9,920 nt of DNA, from contig JAIWOA010000117.1 in assembly GCA_020217115.1 (NCBI GenBank), positions 1 through 9,920 of the forward strand, in the 5' to 3' direction. The notes under the pieces are model-generated. The model ran no database searches, was not told the DNA's origin, and saw nothing but the letters and a program-made list of their open reading frames with translations. This stretch comes from Calditerrivibrio sp. GTDB lineage: Bacteria; Chrysiogenota; Deferribacteres; Deferribacterales; Calditerrivibrionaceae. This document shows, piece by piece, positions 1 through 6,444 of the stretch; position 1 is the stretch's first letter; each line of letters begins with the position of its first letter. Both the position numbers and the translations under genes were made by a program.

Positions 1-371
1 ATATGTTCTGGATCTATATATCCGCAGTTTCTCAGAGCTATTTTGTATTGTTTATCAAAAAAGCTGTTACCGGAGATAGAGATTTGAGATGATTTTAACC
101 TAACTATCTCTTTTTCTAAAAGATCTATATTATCAATATCTTTTTCCCCTAAAATGATCCCCTCTGGTTCGATTTTTATAAGAGGTCCATTACTACATAA
201 ACCGATGCAACCTACACCCTTCACCTCAAAATCCTTAAATCGATTTTTTAATTCTTCAAGTAGTTTTTCACTTCCCATGGCAGCACAACCTGCAGCCACA
301 CACACCAGTATCTTGTCCTTTTTATCAGGATATTTCCCCTTTATCTCTTCAAGCAGATCTTCATAATTCAT
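1..371 (-). CDS. nuoF: NuoF-like NAD(P)H/FMN-binding redox subunit, N-terminal part (truncated by window edge)
   Basis: I translated this partial gene by hand from the reverse strand. It begins at an ATG at 371 and runs off the window after 123 residues. The N-terminus is a thioredoxin-like [2Fe-2S] domain with cysteines at residues 24, 29, 55 and 59 (CVAAGC and CIGLC). Residues about 104-123 (FFDKQYKIALRNCGYIDPE) are the characteristic entry into the NuoF/HydB/HndC flavoprotein core. By family knowledge the full protein would bind FMN, NAD(H) and a 4Fe-4S cluster. NuoF of ordinary complex I usually lacks this extra N-terminal domain, so a hydrogenase-, formate dehydrogenase- or bifurcation-type diaphorase subunit is equally possible. 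The start lies 3 nt after the nuoE stop and is preceded by an AGGTGG ribosome binding site, so the two genes are cotranscribed. The missing C-terminus prevents a finer call. Confidence 0.85.
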   Translation of the reverse strand, partial: MNYEDLLEEIKGKYPDKKDKILVCVAAGCAAMGSEKLLEELKNRFKDFEVKGVGCIGLCSNGPLIKIEPEGIILGEKDIDNIDLLEKEIVRLKSSQISISGNSFFDKQYKIALRNCGYIDPEH

Positions 372-374
372 AAA

Positions 375-860
375 TTACCACCTATTCATTATTTCATCTA
401 ATTTTTCTTCAGAGATATTCCCCATCATCTCTCCATCAGCAACGATTACCGGTGCCATACTACAAACCCCCAAACATCTTGCTGTAAGTAGAGATAGTTT
501 CCCATCCGATGTAGTCTCACCCTCTCTGATTCCAAACTTTTTTTCTATCTTGGAGATTATTCCACCTGCACCTTTTATATGGCAGGCTGTCCCTGTGCAG
601 ACTACACAGTTGTGATCCCCCTGTGGTTTAAGGGTAAAAAAATGGTAAAAGGTTACGACACCATAAACCTTTGAATAGGGTATTTTCAGGGATTCTGCTA
701 CAAATTTTATTGCATCTCCATCTATGTAGCCAAAATACTCCTGAACCGTATGGAGGACCTCTATAAGGGAATCTCTACTGTAGCCATATTTTTTCATGAT
801 ATTTTGCACAAATTTCCATCTTCTGTCATCTGATGGAGGTACTGATTTTTTGTTATACAT
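375..860 (-). CDS. nuoE: NuoE-like [2Fe-2S] thioredoxin-fold subunit
   Basis: The 161-residue protein has the usual length of the 24-kDa/NuoE family. The N-terminal helical half contains the conserved stretch GYIDGDAIKFVAESL and the VYGVVTFYHFF segment at about residues 44-75. The C-terminal thioredoxin-like half carries the four [2Fe-2S] ligands C88, C93, C129 and C133 (CTGTAC and CLGVC). In the family this subunit transfers electrons next to the NuoF flavoprotein on the cytoplasmic side of NADH dehydrogenases, NAD(P)-reducing hydrogenases and formate dehydrogenases. The start is the ATG at 860, with GAGAGGTG about 5 nt upstream. The next gene on this strand is nuoF-like, 3 nt away. The neighbouring tRNA and dapL give no further hint about which complex it belongs to. 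Confidence 0.93.
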   Translation of the reverse strand: MYNKKSVPPSDDRRWKFVQNIMKKYGYSRDSLIEVLHTVQEYFGYIDGDAIKFVAESLKIPYSKVYGVVTFYHFFTLKPQGDHNCVVCTGTACHIKGAGGIISKIEKKFGIREGETTSDGKLSLLTARCLGVCSMAPVIVADGEMMGNISEEKLDEIMNRW

Positions 861-893
861 TATTCACCTCTCTTAAAAATAAAACATCTATCT

Positions 894-912
894 TTATTTT
901 ATCATAAAATAA
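894..912. repeat. Perfect 9-1-9 AT-rich palindrome over the nuoE promoter
   Basis: TTATTTTAT, then C, then ATAAAATAA: both 9-nt arms match exactly around the central C at 903. It covers the candidate -10 of the nuoE promoter, a typical operator position. A second, outer inverted pair ACATCTAT (884-891) and ATAGATGT (929-936) encloses it. The 9-1-9 geometry recalls Fur/PerR-family boxes, but the sequence is not a recognised consensus. In AT-rich DNA this could be chance. Confidence 0.4.
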
Positions 913-922
913 TAAATTTCAA
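896..922 (-). promoter_or_regulatory. Candidate sigma70-type promoter of the nuoEF-like genes
   Basis: On the minus strand, TTGAAA (922 to 917) is followed after 15 nt by TAAAAT (901 to 896). An alternative pair in the same place is TTTACT (928-923) with TATGAT (906-901) at 16-nt spacing. Either would start transcription roughly 25-35 nt upstream of the nuoE ATG, leaving room for the GAGAGG ribosome binding site. The region is very AT-rich, so chance matches are likely and only the general location is well supported. Confidence 0.4.
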
Positions 923-943
923 AGTAAAATAGATGTAATAAAG

Positions 944-972
944 TTGATTTTAAATTATGTATGGTGTATAGT
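944..972 (+). promoter_or_regulatory. Promoter of tRNA-Arg
   Basis: TTGATT (944-949) and TATAGT (967-972) are separated by 17 nt, with TG directly before the -10. The predicted transcription start is near 979, only about 3 nt before the mature tRNA 5' end, which would leave almost no leader for RNase P to remove. Confidence 0.6.
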
Positions 973-981
973 TTTTCTTCG

Positions 982-1054
982 GGGCGATTAGCTCAGGCGG
1001 ATAGAGCATAGGTCTCCGGAACCTATTGCGGGGGTTCGAGTCCCTCATCGCCCG
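982..1054 (+). tRNA. tRNA-Arg, anticodon CCG
   Basis: The 73-nt cloverleaf folds by eye. The acceptor stem is GGGCGAT with ATCGCCC. The D arm is GCTC/GAGC. The anticodon stem is TAGGT/ACCTA with loop CTCCGGA, which places CCG at positions 34-36. The T arm is GGGGG/CCCTC (one G-T pair) with loop TTCGAGT. The discriminator is G, and CCA is not encoded. CCG decodes the codon CGG, rare in such AT-rich genomes. The gene is followed directly by six T residues (1055-1060), so the GC-rich acceptor region plus T tract may end transcription. Confidence 0.96.
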
Positions 1055-1084
1055 TTTTTTGATTTGGAATTTTTCAAATCATTG

Positions 1085-1112
1085 TTGAAAAATATTACTA
1101 AAAATGTATAAT
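1085..1112 (+). promoter_or_regulatory. Promoter of the dapL-fmt-DUF116-htpX operon
   Basis: TTGAAA (1085-1090) and a perfect TATAAT (1107-1112) are separated by 16 nt. The predicted start near 1119 leaves a leader of about 25 nt that contains the GGAGG site (1130-1134) before the dapL ATG. This is the best promoter match in the window and fits a constitutive housekeeping operon. Confidence 0.7.
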
Positions 1113-1144
1113 ATCCAAAAATAATAACTGGAGGAAATAGTTTT

Positions 1145-2374
1145 ATGAGTGAATTTATGCAAAATATTGTTGCAGAAAGACTTGGCGGTAAGATGTTTGG
1201 CAAAGATACTAAAATTTATAAGTTTGAGAAGATAAAAAGAGCAAAGAGAGCTGCCCTTGAAGCCAATCCAGGAGCAGAATTGATAGATATGGGTGTAGGT
1301 GAACCTGATGATATGGCAGATATTTCCATAGTAGAGACATTGAGCTGTGAAGCGAGGAAAAAAGAAAATAGATTTTACTCAGACAATGGTATTCAGGAAT
1401 TTAAAGATGCAGCTTCTGAATATATGAAGAAAAGGTTTGGAGTTGATATAGACCCTAATACAGAGGTAAACCATAGTATAGGTTCTAAACCAGCCCTTGC
1501 ATTAATCCCATTCTGTTTGATTAACCCCGGAGATTATGCATTGATGACTGTACCAGGGTATCCTGTCACAGGAACAATCACAAAATATATCGGTGGTGAA
1601 GTGTATAATATGCCACTTCTAAAGGAGAACAATTTCTTACCTGATCTTGATGCTGTCCCAGAAGATATTGCCAGAAAAGCAAAAATTTTGTACATAAACT
1701 ATCCAAACAATCCCACTGGTGCCATTGCCCCTGTAAGTTTTTTTGAAAAAGTTGTAAATTTTGCAAAAAAATATGATATCGCTGTTATACATGATGCTGC
1801 ATATATAGAGCTTACCTATGGAGAGAAACAGGAGTCTTTTCTTTCTGTACCAGGCGCAAAAGAGGTAGGTATAGAGATACACTCCCTTTCAAAATCTTTC
1901 AATATGACAGGCTGGAGGATGGCATTCGTATGTGGGAATGAAGTTTTGGTCAAAGCCTTTGCTACAGTTAAAGACAATAATGACTCAGGCCAATTTATCC
2001 CAATACAGAAAGCAGCAGCCTATGCACTAAAAAATCCTCAAATAATTTCTGGAATTACCTCAAAATACCAGAGAAGATTAAAAAGGGTTGCAGAGATACT
2101 GAGAAAAAATGGTTTTTTTGTTAATGAGCCTAAAGGGACCTTCTATCTATATTTTGAAATTCCAAAAGGGACGAAGAGTGGTAAAAAGTTCAATAGTGGA
2201 GAAGAATTTTGCGATTTTCTTATAAGGGAAAAACTTATATCATCTGTACCATGGGATGATGCCGGTAACTTTTTGAGATTCACAGTTACCTTTGAAGCTA
2301 AAGATCTTAAAGATGAAGAAAGAATTTTGAATGAAATAGAAAAAAGGATATCCTCAGAGGAGTATATTTTTTAG
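1145..2374 (+). CDS. dapL: LL-diaminopimelate aminotransferase (class I/II PLP aminotransferase)
   Basis: The 409-residue protein is a fold-type I PLP aminotransferase. K250 in SLSKSFNMTGWRM is the Schiff-base lysine and R258 follows in GWRM. NYPNNPTG (185-192) binds the cofactor ring side, D217 in HDAAY pairs with the pyridine nitrogen, and R378 near the C-terminus is the substrate-carboxylate arginine. The N-terminal region (AERLGGKMFGKD, then LIDMGVGEPDD) and overall length resemble LL-DAP aminotransferases. These convert tetrahydrodipicolinate to LL-diaminopimelate in one step using glutamate, feeding lysine and peptidoglycan synthesis in the cytoplasm. The ATG at 1145 was chosen because GGAGG lies 10 nt upstream. 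A second ATG at 1157 is possible. No other dap gene is present here, and a different aminotransferase specificity cannot be excluded from sequence alone. It is followed by fmt after 20 nt. Confidence 0.82.
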   Translation: MSEFMQNIVAERLGGKMFGKDTKIYKFEKIKRAKRAALEANPGAELIDMGVGEPDDMADISIVETLSCEARKKENRFYSDNGIQEFKDAASEYMKKRFGVDIDPNTEVNHSIGSKPALALIPFCLINPGDYALMTVPGYPVTGTITKYIGGEVYNMPLLKENNFLPDLDAVPEDIARKAKILYINYPNNPTGAIAPVSFFEKVVNFAKKYDIAVIHDAAYIELTYGEKQESFLSVPGAKEVGIEIHSLSKSFNMTGWRMAFVCGNEVLVKAFATVKDNNDSGQFIPIQKAAAYALKNPQIISGITSKYQRRLKRVAEILRKNGFFVNEPKGTFYLYFEIPKGTKSGKKFNSGEEFCDFLIREKLISSVPWDDAGNFLRFTVTFEAKDLKDEERILNEIEKRISSEEYIF

Positions 2375-2394
2375 TGTCTATTCTTGGAGGAGAG

Positions 2395-3315
2395 ATGAAA
2401 ATTGTTTTTATGGGAACACCTGAGATTGCTGTTCCCACCCTTGATAAATTGTTAAAAAATGGGATGTCTGTATCATTGGTTGTCTGCCAGCCTGATAAGC
2501 CAAAGGGGAGAGGTAATAAATTGCAGCCCCCACCCGTAAAAGAGTATGCCATTGCAAATAATTTGGAAGTCTTTCAGCCAGAAAAAATAAAAAACAATAC
2601 AGATGCCATCGAAAAAATAAAAAGTCACAGCCCAGATTTTATAGTTGTTGCTGCCTACGGCAAAATTCTTCCAAAGGAGCTACTTGAAATCCCCAAATAT
2701 GCACCTGTAAATGTTCATTTTTCCCTACTTCCCAAATATAGGGGGGCTGCTCCTGTAAATTGGGCCATTATAAATGGAGAAAGTGAAACCGGTGTTACCA
2801 CAATGAAGATGGATGAAGGGCTTGATACAGGAGATATTCTGTTGGTAAGAAAAGAACCTATTTCCCCGGAGGATACAACGGTAACACTTTCTGAGAGATT
2901 AGCAGAGATTGGGGGAGATCTATTGGTGGAAACATTGAAAAACTACAGTAATATCACCCCAAAGCCACAGGATCATTCAAACTTTACCTATGCTCCGATA
3001 ATAAAAAAGGAGGATGGAAAAATAGATTTCAAAAAACCTGCAATTATCATTGAACGAATGATAAGAGGCTTTACTCCATGGCCTACAGCTTATTCACACT
3101 TCAAAGGTAAAATGGTAAAGTTTTTTTCTGCCAGTGTATCTGATAAAAAGGGTGAGGCTGGCACAATTATTGAAGTAAACAAGGACAGTTTTACTGTAGC
3201 TTGTGGGGAAGGTGCTCTGAGGATTTTAGAGTTACAGTTTGAAGGGAAAAATAGAATGGACACGAAAAGTTTCCTATCAGGTTTTAAAGTAAATATTGGA
3301 GAAATTTTTGAATAG
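2395..3315 (+). CDS. fmt: Methionyl-tRNA formyltransferase
   Basis: The enzyme transfers a formyl group from 10-formyltetrahydrofolate to Met-tRNAfMet, a cytoplasmic step needed for bacterial initiation. The 306-residue product has the normal family length. The N-terminal Rossmann-like domain starts MKIVFMGTPEIAVPTL. The folate and catalytic site is clear: N106, H108, the SLLPKYRGAAP loop (110-120), and D144 in GLDTGDIL, matching the classic Asn/His/Asp triad. The Lys/Arg/Pro-rich loop QPDKPKGRGNKLQPPPVK (about 32-49) is the tRNA-contacting loop. The C-terminal domain (from about residue 207) is complete. I chose the ATG at 2395 over a GTG at 2374 because GGAGG (2386-2390) sits just upstream and the family begins at this Met. 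The downstream DUF116 gene starts inside its last codons. Confidence 0.96.
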   Translation: MKIVFMGTPEIAVPTLDKLLKNGMSVSLVVCQPDKPKGRGNKLQPPPVKEYAIANNLEVFQPEKIKNNTDAIEKIKSHSPDFIVVAAYGKILPKELLEIPKYAPVNVHFSLLPKYRGAAPVNWAIINGESETGVTTMKMDEGLDTGDILLVRKEPISPEDTTVTLSERLAEIGGDLLVETLKNYSNITPKPQDHSNFTYAPIIKKEDGKIDFKKPAIIIERMIRGFTPWPTAYSHFKGKMVKFFSASVSDKKGEAGTIIEVNKDSFTVACGEGALRILELQFEGKNRMDTKSFLSGFKVNIGEIFE

Positions 3316-4081
3316 TGGGTTATCACCTGAAAAAAAGAGAATTTTTGTATCATTTCTTCTTGCTACATCAATAGTTGTTGTTATTTTTATTGCTCTAATT
3401 GGCTATATATCTCTGAAGGGTGTTAGTGAGATATCAAACATTTTGGGTATTATTTTTACCCTTATTATTGCTTTATCTGGGGTATTTCTTCTCTTTTCTA
3501 CATTAATACTTGTTGCTGCCATGATCTCTGGTAAACAGTCAAGATTAAGCATGAAACTTAGAGGAGTTGTAACAAAGCTACTTTTCCCTGTCGTACTTAT
3601 AGTTGCAAAGATTTTAAAAGTAGATAAAGATAAAATAATAAGATCCTTTATATCTGTAAACAACGAACTTGTTCTCGATTTTGTAAAACAAAAAGGGGTA
3701 AAAAAGTTACTTATTCTTCTTCCCCACTGTATTCAGCTTGATAATTGTGAACTAAAAGTCTCCAGCAATATCATGAACTGTAAAAAGTGTGGAAGGTGTG
3801 ATATAGGGGATCTTGCAAAACTTTCAGAAAAGTATAATTTAAATATAAAGGTAGCTACAGGTGGTACCATTGCAAGGAGAATAGTAAAGGAAACAATGCC
3901 AGACCTTATCATCGCTGTGGCATGTGAAAGGGATATGCTTAGCGGGATACAGGATACATACCCTCTCCCCGTTATAGGACTTATAAATGAGAGGCCCTTT
4001 GGACCTTGCATAAATACTAAAGTAAGTGTTGCTATGATAGAAAAAACATTAGAAACTATACGCTACAAGGAGGTACGATGA
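3308..4081 (+). CDS. DUF116 family cysteine-rich membrane protein
   Basis: The 257-residue product has two strong N-terminal membrane helices (about 13-34 and 44-73), a basic linker, a third hydrophobic stretch (86-104), and then a soluble domain. That domain carries seven cysteines: C141 and C147, C158, C161 and C164 (CKKCGRC), C206 in VACERD, and C234 in RPFGPC. Their spacing suggests a metal or iron-sulfur site. This matches the DUF116 family, whose function is not established as far as I know. I prefer the TTG at 3308, with GGAG at 3298-3301 six nt upstream, which overlaps the fmt end by 8 nt. A TTG at 3296 would add four residues but lacks a well placed ribosome binding site. It overlaps htpX by 4 nt (ATGA), so the two are translationally coupled. 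Confidence 0.85.
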   Translation: MNSGLSPEKKRIFVSFLLATSIVVVIFIALIGYISLKGVSEISNILGIIFTLIIALSGVFLLFSTLILVAAMISGKQSRLSMKLRGVVTKLLFPVVLIVAKILKVDKDKIIRSFISVNNELVLDFVKQKGVKKLLILLPHCIQLDNCELKVSSNIMNCKKCGRCDIGDLAKLSEKYNLNIKVATGGTIARRIVKETMPDLIIAVACERDMLSGIQDTYPLPVIGLINERPFGPCINTKVSVAMIEKTLETIRYKEVR

Positions 4082-4929
4082 ATGGTTTAAAGACAGCATT
4101 GTTAATGACACTTTTAACAATACTCTTTCTTTTGATAGGTAGAATGCTTGGTGGACAAAGCGGAATGGTAATAGCTCTTGTTATTGCACTTGGGATGAAT
4201 TTTTTCTCCTACTGGTTTAGTGACAAAATAGTACTCAAAATGTACAGGGCAAAGGAGGTTACTGAAGCCGAAGCACCAAACCTTTTTAATATTGTAAGGA
4301 GAATTGCTTCAAGGGCTGGCATACCTATGCCAAAGGTTTATATCATGGAAAATCCAACTCCAAATGCTTTTGCTACAGGTAGAAATCCTGAAAATGCTGC
4401 TGTAGCTGTGACCACTGGAATAATGCATCTTCTGGATAGTCAGGAGCTTGAAGGGGTTATTGCCCATGAAATAGCCCATATAAACAATAGGGACATACTG
4501 ATCGGAACTATTGCAGCTACATTTGCGGCAGCAATAATGTTTTTAGCAGATATGGCAAGATGGGCTATGATATTTGGTGGTTCAAGAAACGATGATGAAG
4601 AGGGTGGTAATCCTCTTGGTGCTATTGGAGCAATAGTTGCCATGATAATTGCACCCCTTGCTGCAACACTGATACAGATGGCGATATCAAGATCGAGGGA
4701 ATATCTGGCAGATGAAACAGGTGCTAAGTACTGCGGAAATCCGAGGGCATTGGCAAGTGCTTTAAAAAAGATAGCCTATGGTAACCAGGCACTCCCTATG
4801 GATGCAAAACCAGCAACTGCCCATATGTTTATAATGAGTCCACTCAGTGGAAGTAGCATTTTGCATCTTTTTTCAACCCATCCACCCATTGAAAAAAGGA
4901 TAGAAAGATTAGAAAGCATGAGCTATTAA
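4078..4929 (+). CDS. htpX: HtpX-type M48 zinc metalloprotease
   Basis: HtpX is a membrane-embedded protease that degrades damaged or misassembled membrane proteins, with its active site facing the cytoplasm. The 283-residue protein is of typical length. Two N-terminal helices span about 7-23 and 28-47. The zinc motif is H130-E131-I-A-H134, and the third ligand is E208 in [11 protein letters not shown]. Further hydrophobic segments lie at about 141-165 and 181-203, separated by an acidic-glycine loop (NDDEEGGNP). The C-terminus [16 protein letters not shown] is the family signature for the end of the domain. AAGGAGG ends four nt before the ATG. It is the last gene of the dapL operon and is followed by a strong hairpin. 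Confidence 0.95.
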   Translation: MNGLKTALLMTLLTILFLLIGRMLGGQSGMVIALVIALGMNFFSYWFSDKIVLKMYRAKEVTEAEAPNLFNIVRRIASRAGIPMPKVYIMENPTPNAFATGRNPENAAVAVTTGIMHLLDSQELEGVIAHEIAHINNRDILIGTIAATFAAAIMFLADMARWAMIFGGSRNDDEEGGNPLGAIGAIVAMIIAPLAATLIQMAISRSREYLADETGAKYCGNPRALASALKKIAYGNQALPMDAKPATAHMFIMSPLSGSSILHLFSTHPPIEKRIERLESMSY

Positions 4930-4931
4930 TA

Positions 4932-4959
4932 TTGGAAAACTATTAATTTAGTGTAAAAT
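4932..4959 (+). promoter_or_regulatory. Candidate promoter for the thiF operon
   Basis: TTGGAA (4932-4937) and TAAAAT (4954-4959) are 16 nt apart. The predicted start near 4966 falls inside the 5' arm of the adjacent hairpin, so transcripts made here would not carry the full stem. -35 match is modest (4/6), -10 good (5/6). Confidence 0.4.
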
Positions 4960-4991
4960 ATTCTGGAGGGGAAACCCTCCAGAATTATTTT
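4955..4991 (+). terminator. Rho-independent terminator after htpX
   Basis: ATTCTGGAGGG (4960-4970) pairs perfectly with CCCTCCAGAAT (4975-4985) around a stable GAAA tetraloop. AAAATA (4955-4960) can alternatively continue the stem with TATTTT (4986-4991), skipping one T. The 3' side is U-rich (TTATTTT) although short. It begins about 26 nt after the htpX stop. The thiF ribosome binding site starts immediately beyond it, so it may act as an attenuator or mRNA-end stabiliser as well. Confidence 0.8.
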
Positions 4992-5004
4992 AAGGGGAAT
5001 ACAA

Positions 5005-5805
5005 TTGAATATCTATGTTAATGGTAAAGTTGTTGAAATAGAAGACAACGAGACCACAGATTATGTTAAAGAGAGATACAAACCTTATGCTGACCTTATA
5101 ATTTTGAACGGTTTCCCCATCAATGAGCCAGTTAAACTGAAAGAGGGTGACACTGTTGTTCTCATAAAGAAGAGTGAAATCCCTACCCCTCTTGAGATAG
5201 AATATATGTTAACTTCAAGACATACTCCCGGTGTTTATAAAAAGCTAAAGAAAAGCTCTGTGGTAGTTGCTGGTGTTGGTGGGCTTGGATCAAATATTGT
5301 TGTATCCCTTGCCAGAATGGGGGTTGGAAGGATAAGGTTTGCAGATTTTGATATAGTAGAGCCTTCAAATATAAACAGACAGTACTATTTTATAGATCAG
5401 ATAGGCACTAAAAAAGTATTTGCCCTTCATGACACACTTATGCGTATAAATCCATATATTAAATATGAACCCTTTGATAACTATCTGGACATAAACAATA
5501 TGTATTCTATGTTTGAAGATTTTGACATCATTATAGAAGCCTTCGATAAAGCTGAAGAGAAAAGTAAAATTACAGGTTTTGTTTTGACACATTTTAAAGA
5601 TAAACCGTTTATAGCTGCATCTGGGGTTGCTGGATATGGTGATACTCAGGAGATAATGATAAAAAAGATAAAGGAACATTTTTATATCGTGGGGGATTTT
5701 AAGACAGAAGCTTCTATGGGTATGGGACTTATGGCTCCCAGAGTAGCGGTAGCGGCAAATATTCAAGCCAATCTGGCAGTAAGAATTCTTTTGGGTGATA
5801 TATGA
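5005..5805 (+). CDS. thiF: ThiF-family sulfur-carrier adenylyltransferase with fused N-terminal ThiS-like domain
   Basis: This E1-like enzyme adenylates the C-terminal glycine of a ThiS sulfur carrier before sulfur loading, in the cytoplasm. Residues 1-56 form a ThiS-like beta-grasp domain (MNIYVNGKVVEIEDNETT) that ends in GDTVVLIKKSE with no Gly-Gly, so it cannot itself be the carrier. The adenylyltransferase core (about 70-266) has the nucleotide loop GVGGLGSN (90-97), acidic D114 and D116, N122-x-N-x-x-like NINRQ with R125, K136/K137, and EAFDKAEEK (178-186). The zinc-binding CxxC pairs of E. coli ThiF or MoeB are absent, consistent with the short ThiF type of anaerobes. TTG 5005 is supported by AAGGGG (4992-4997) seven nt upstream. 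It overlaps thiS by 4 nt. No thiG or thiH is in the window. Confidence 0.88.
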   Translation: MNIYVNGKVVEIEDNETTDYVKERYKPYADLIILNGFPINEPVKLKEGDTVVLIKKSEIPTPLEIEYMLTSRHTPGVYKKLKKSSVVVAGVGGLGSNIVVSLARMGVGRIRFADFDIVEPSNINRQYYFIDQIGTKKVFALHDTLMRINPYIKYEPFDNYLDINNMYSMFEDFDIIIEAFDKAEEKSKITGFVLTHFKDKPFIAASGVAGYGDTQEIMIKKIKEHFYIVGDFKTEASMGMGLMAPRVAVAANIQANLAVRILLGDI

Positions 5806-6002
5806 AAGTAAGGGTGAATGGAAATTATACTGATGTAAGATCAGGTATAAGTATACTGGAATTATTGGAAGAATTAAATATTAATCCTAAAAAAGTGGTT
5901 GTAGAGGTCAATCTGGATATAGTTCCAAAGGATAACTACAACAATAAGATCTTAGAAGAGGGGGATAGGGTAGAAATAGTTCATTTTGTGGGTGGCGGTT
6001 AG
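5802..6002 (+). CDS. thiS: Sulfur carrier protein ThiS
   Basis: The 66-residue ubiquitin-like protein begins MKVRVNGNYTDV and ends EGDRVEIVHFVGGG, the normal size and the required C-terminal Gly-Gly of ThiS. In thiamine synthesis the terminal glycine is adenylated by ThiF, converted to a thiocarboxylate and delivers sulfur for the thiazole ring. The start codon ATG at 5802 overlaps the thiF stop (ATGA), so the two are coupled. It could instead serve another thiocarboxylate pathway, because the usual thiazole synthase genes are not adjacent. The family call is firm and the pathway call is inference. Confidence 0.93.
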   Translation: MKVRVNGNYTDVRSGISILELLEELNINPKKVVVEVNLDIVPKDNYNNKILEEGDRVEIVHFVGGG

Positions 6003-6439
6003 TGAAGAAACTGTTTTTTCTTTTGATTCTTATTTTACCTATACAGATATTTGCTACATCTGTTGAAAGGATCGATGAATTGGGGTTTAATAAATTATTA
6101 AAACAGGGTCAATCAAAGACCGTTGTTATTTTTTGGGGTGTCTATTGCCCTTATTGTAAAGAGCTTTTAAAAACAGTAAATGAAAATAAAGATTTTTTTA
6201 ATGGACAAAATATAAAGGTGATTGCTGTATCCGTTGACAATGATAAAAAACTTGTAGATAATTATGCCGAAAAGTCTAATTACTATTTTAAGCTGTATTT
6301 TGATATGGGGAAGCTAAAGAGGAAATACAATGCATATTTTATCCCTATGACTGTAATTTTTGACAAAAATGGGGGTATAGAGGATACCTTCCCGGGGAAT
6401 AAAACAATTTATCAGCTTAAAGAACTGTTAAAGGATTAA
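6002..6439 (+). CDS. Exported thioredoxin-like (TlpA/DsbE-type) protein
   Basis: The 145-residue product starts with a signal peptide or anchor: MKK, then a hydrophobic run to about residue 17, with possible cleavage after A18. The mature domain is thioredoxin-fold, with the redox motif C49-P-Y-C52 preceded by FWGVY, and the cis-proline P115 in FIPMTV. The pattern VIAVSVDND and FDKNGGIEDTFPG is typical of TlpA/ResA-like proteins that work in the periplasm on cytochrome c maturation or cysteine reduction. The Pro-Tyr dipeptide between the cysteines does not settle a reductant or oxidant role. The start is a GTG at 6002 that shares one base with the thiS stop, and its ribosome binding site is weak, so translation probably depends on coupling. 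The following gene begins 5 nt after its stop. Its export contrasts with the cytoplasmic ThiF/ThiS pair upstream. Confidence 0.85.
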   Translation: MKKLFFLLILILPIQIFATSVERIDELGFNKLLKQGQSKTVVIFWGVYCPYCKELLKTVNENKDFFNGQNIKVIAVSVDNDKKLVDNYAEKSNYYFKLYFDMGKLKRKYNAYFIPMTVIFDKNGGIEDTFPGNKTIYQLKELLKD

Positions 6440-6444
6440 ATAAT

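Noticed and set aside
154..366. 70-residue plus-strand reading frame rich in Ser, Phe and Pro
   Set aside because: It is antisense to the NuoF-like gene, whose cysteine motifs and family end sequence are clear on the minus strand.
1061..1080. GATTTG/CAAATC hairpin after the tRNA
   Set aside because: No T tract follows it, so it is not a convincing terminator; the six T residues precede it. It may be chance in AT-rich DNA.
2374..2394. GTG start for fmt giving seven extra residues
   Set aside because: The GGAGG site and the family N-terminus both point to the ATG at 2395.
5365..5766. 133-residue minus-strand reading frame
   Set aside because: It is fully antisense to thiF and its composition (Tyr, Phe, Ile, His, Cys rich) is typical of a shadow frame.
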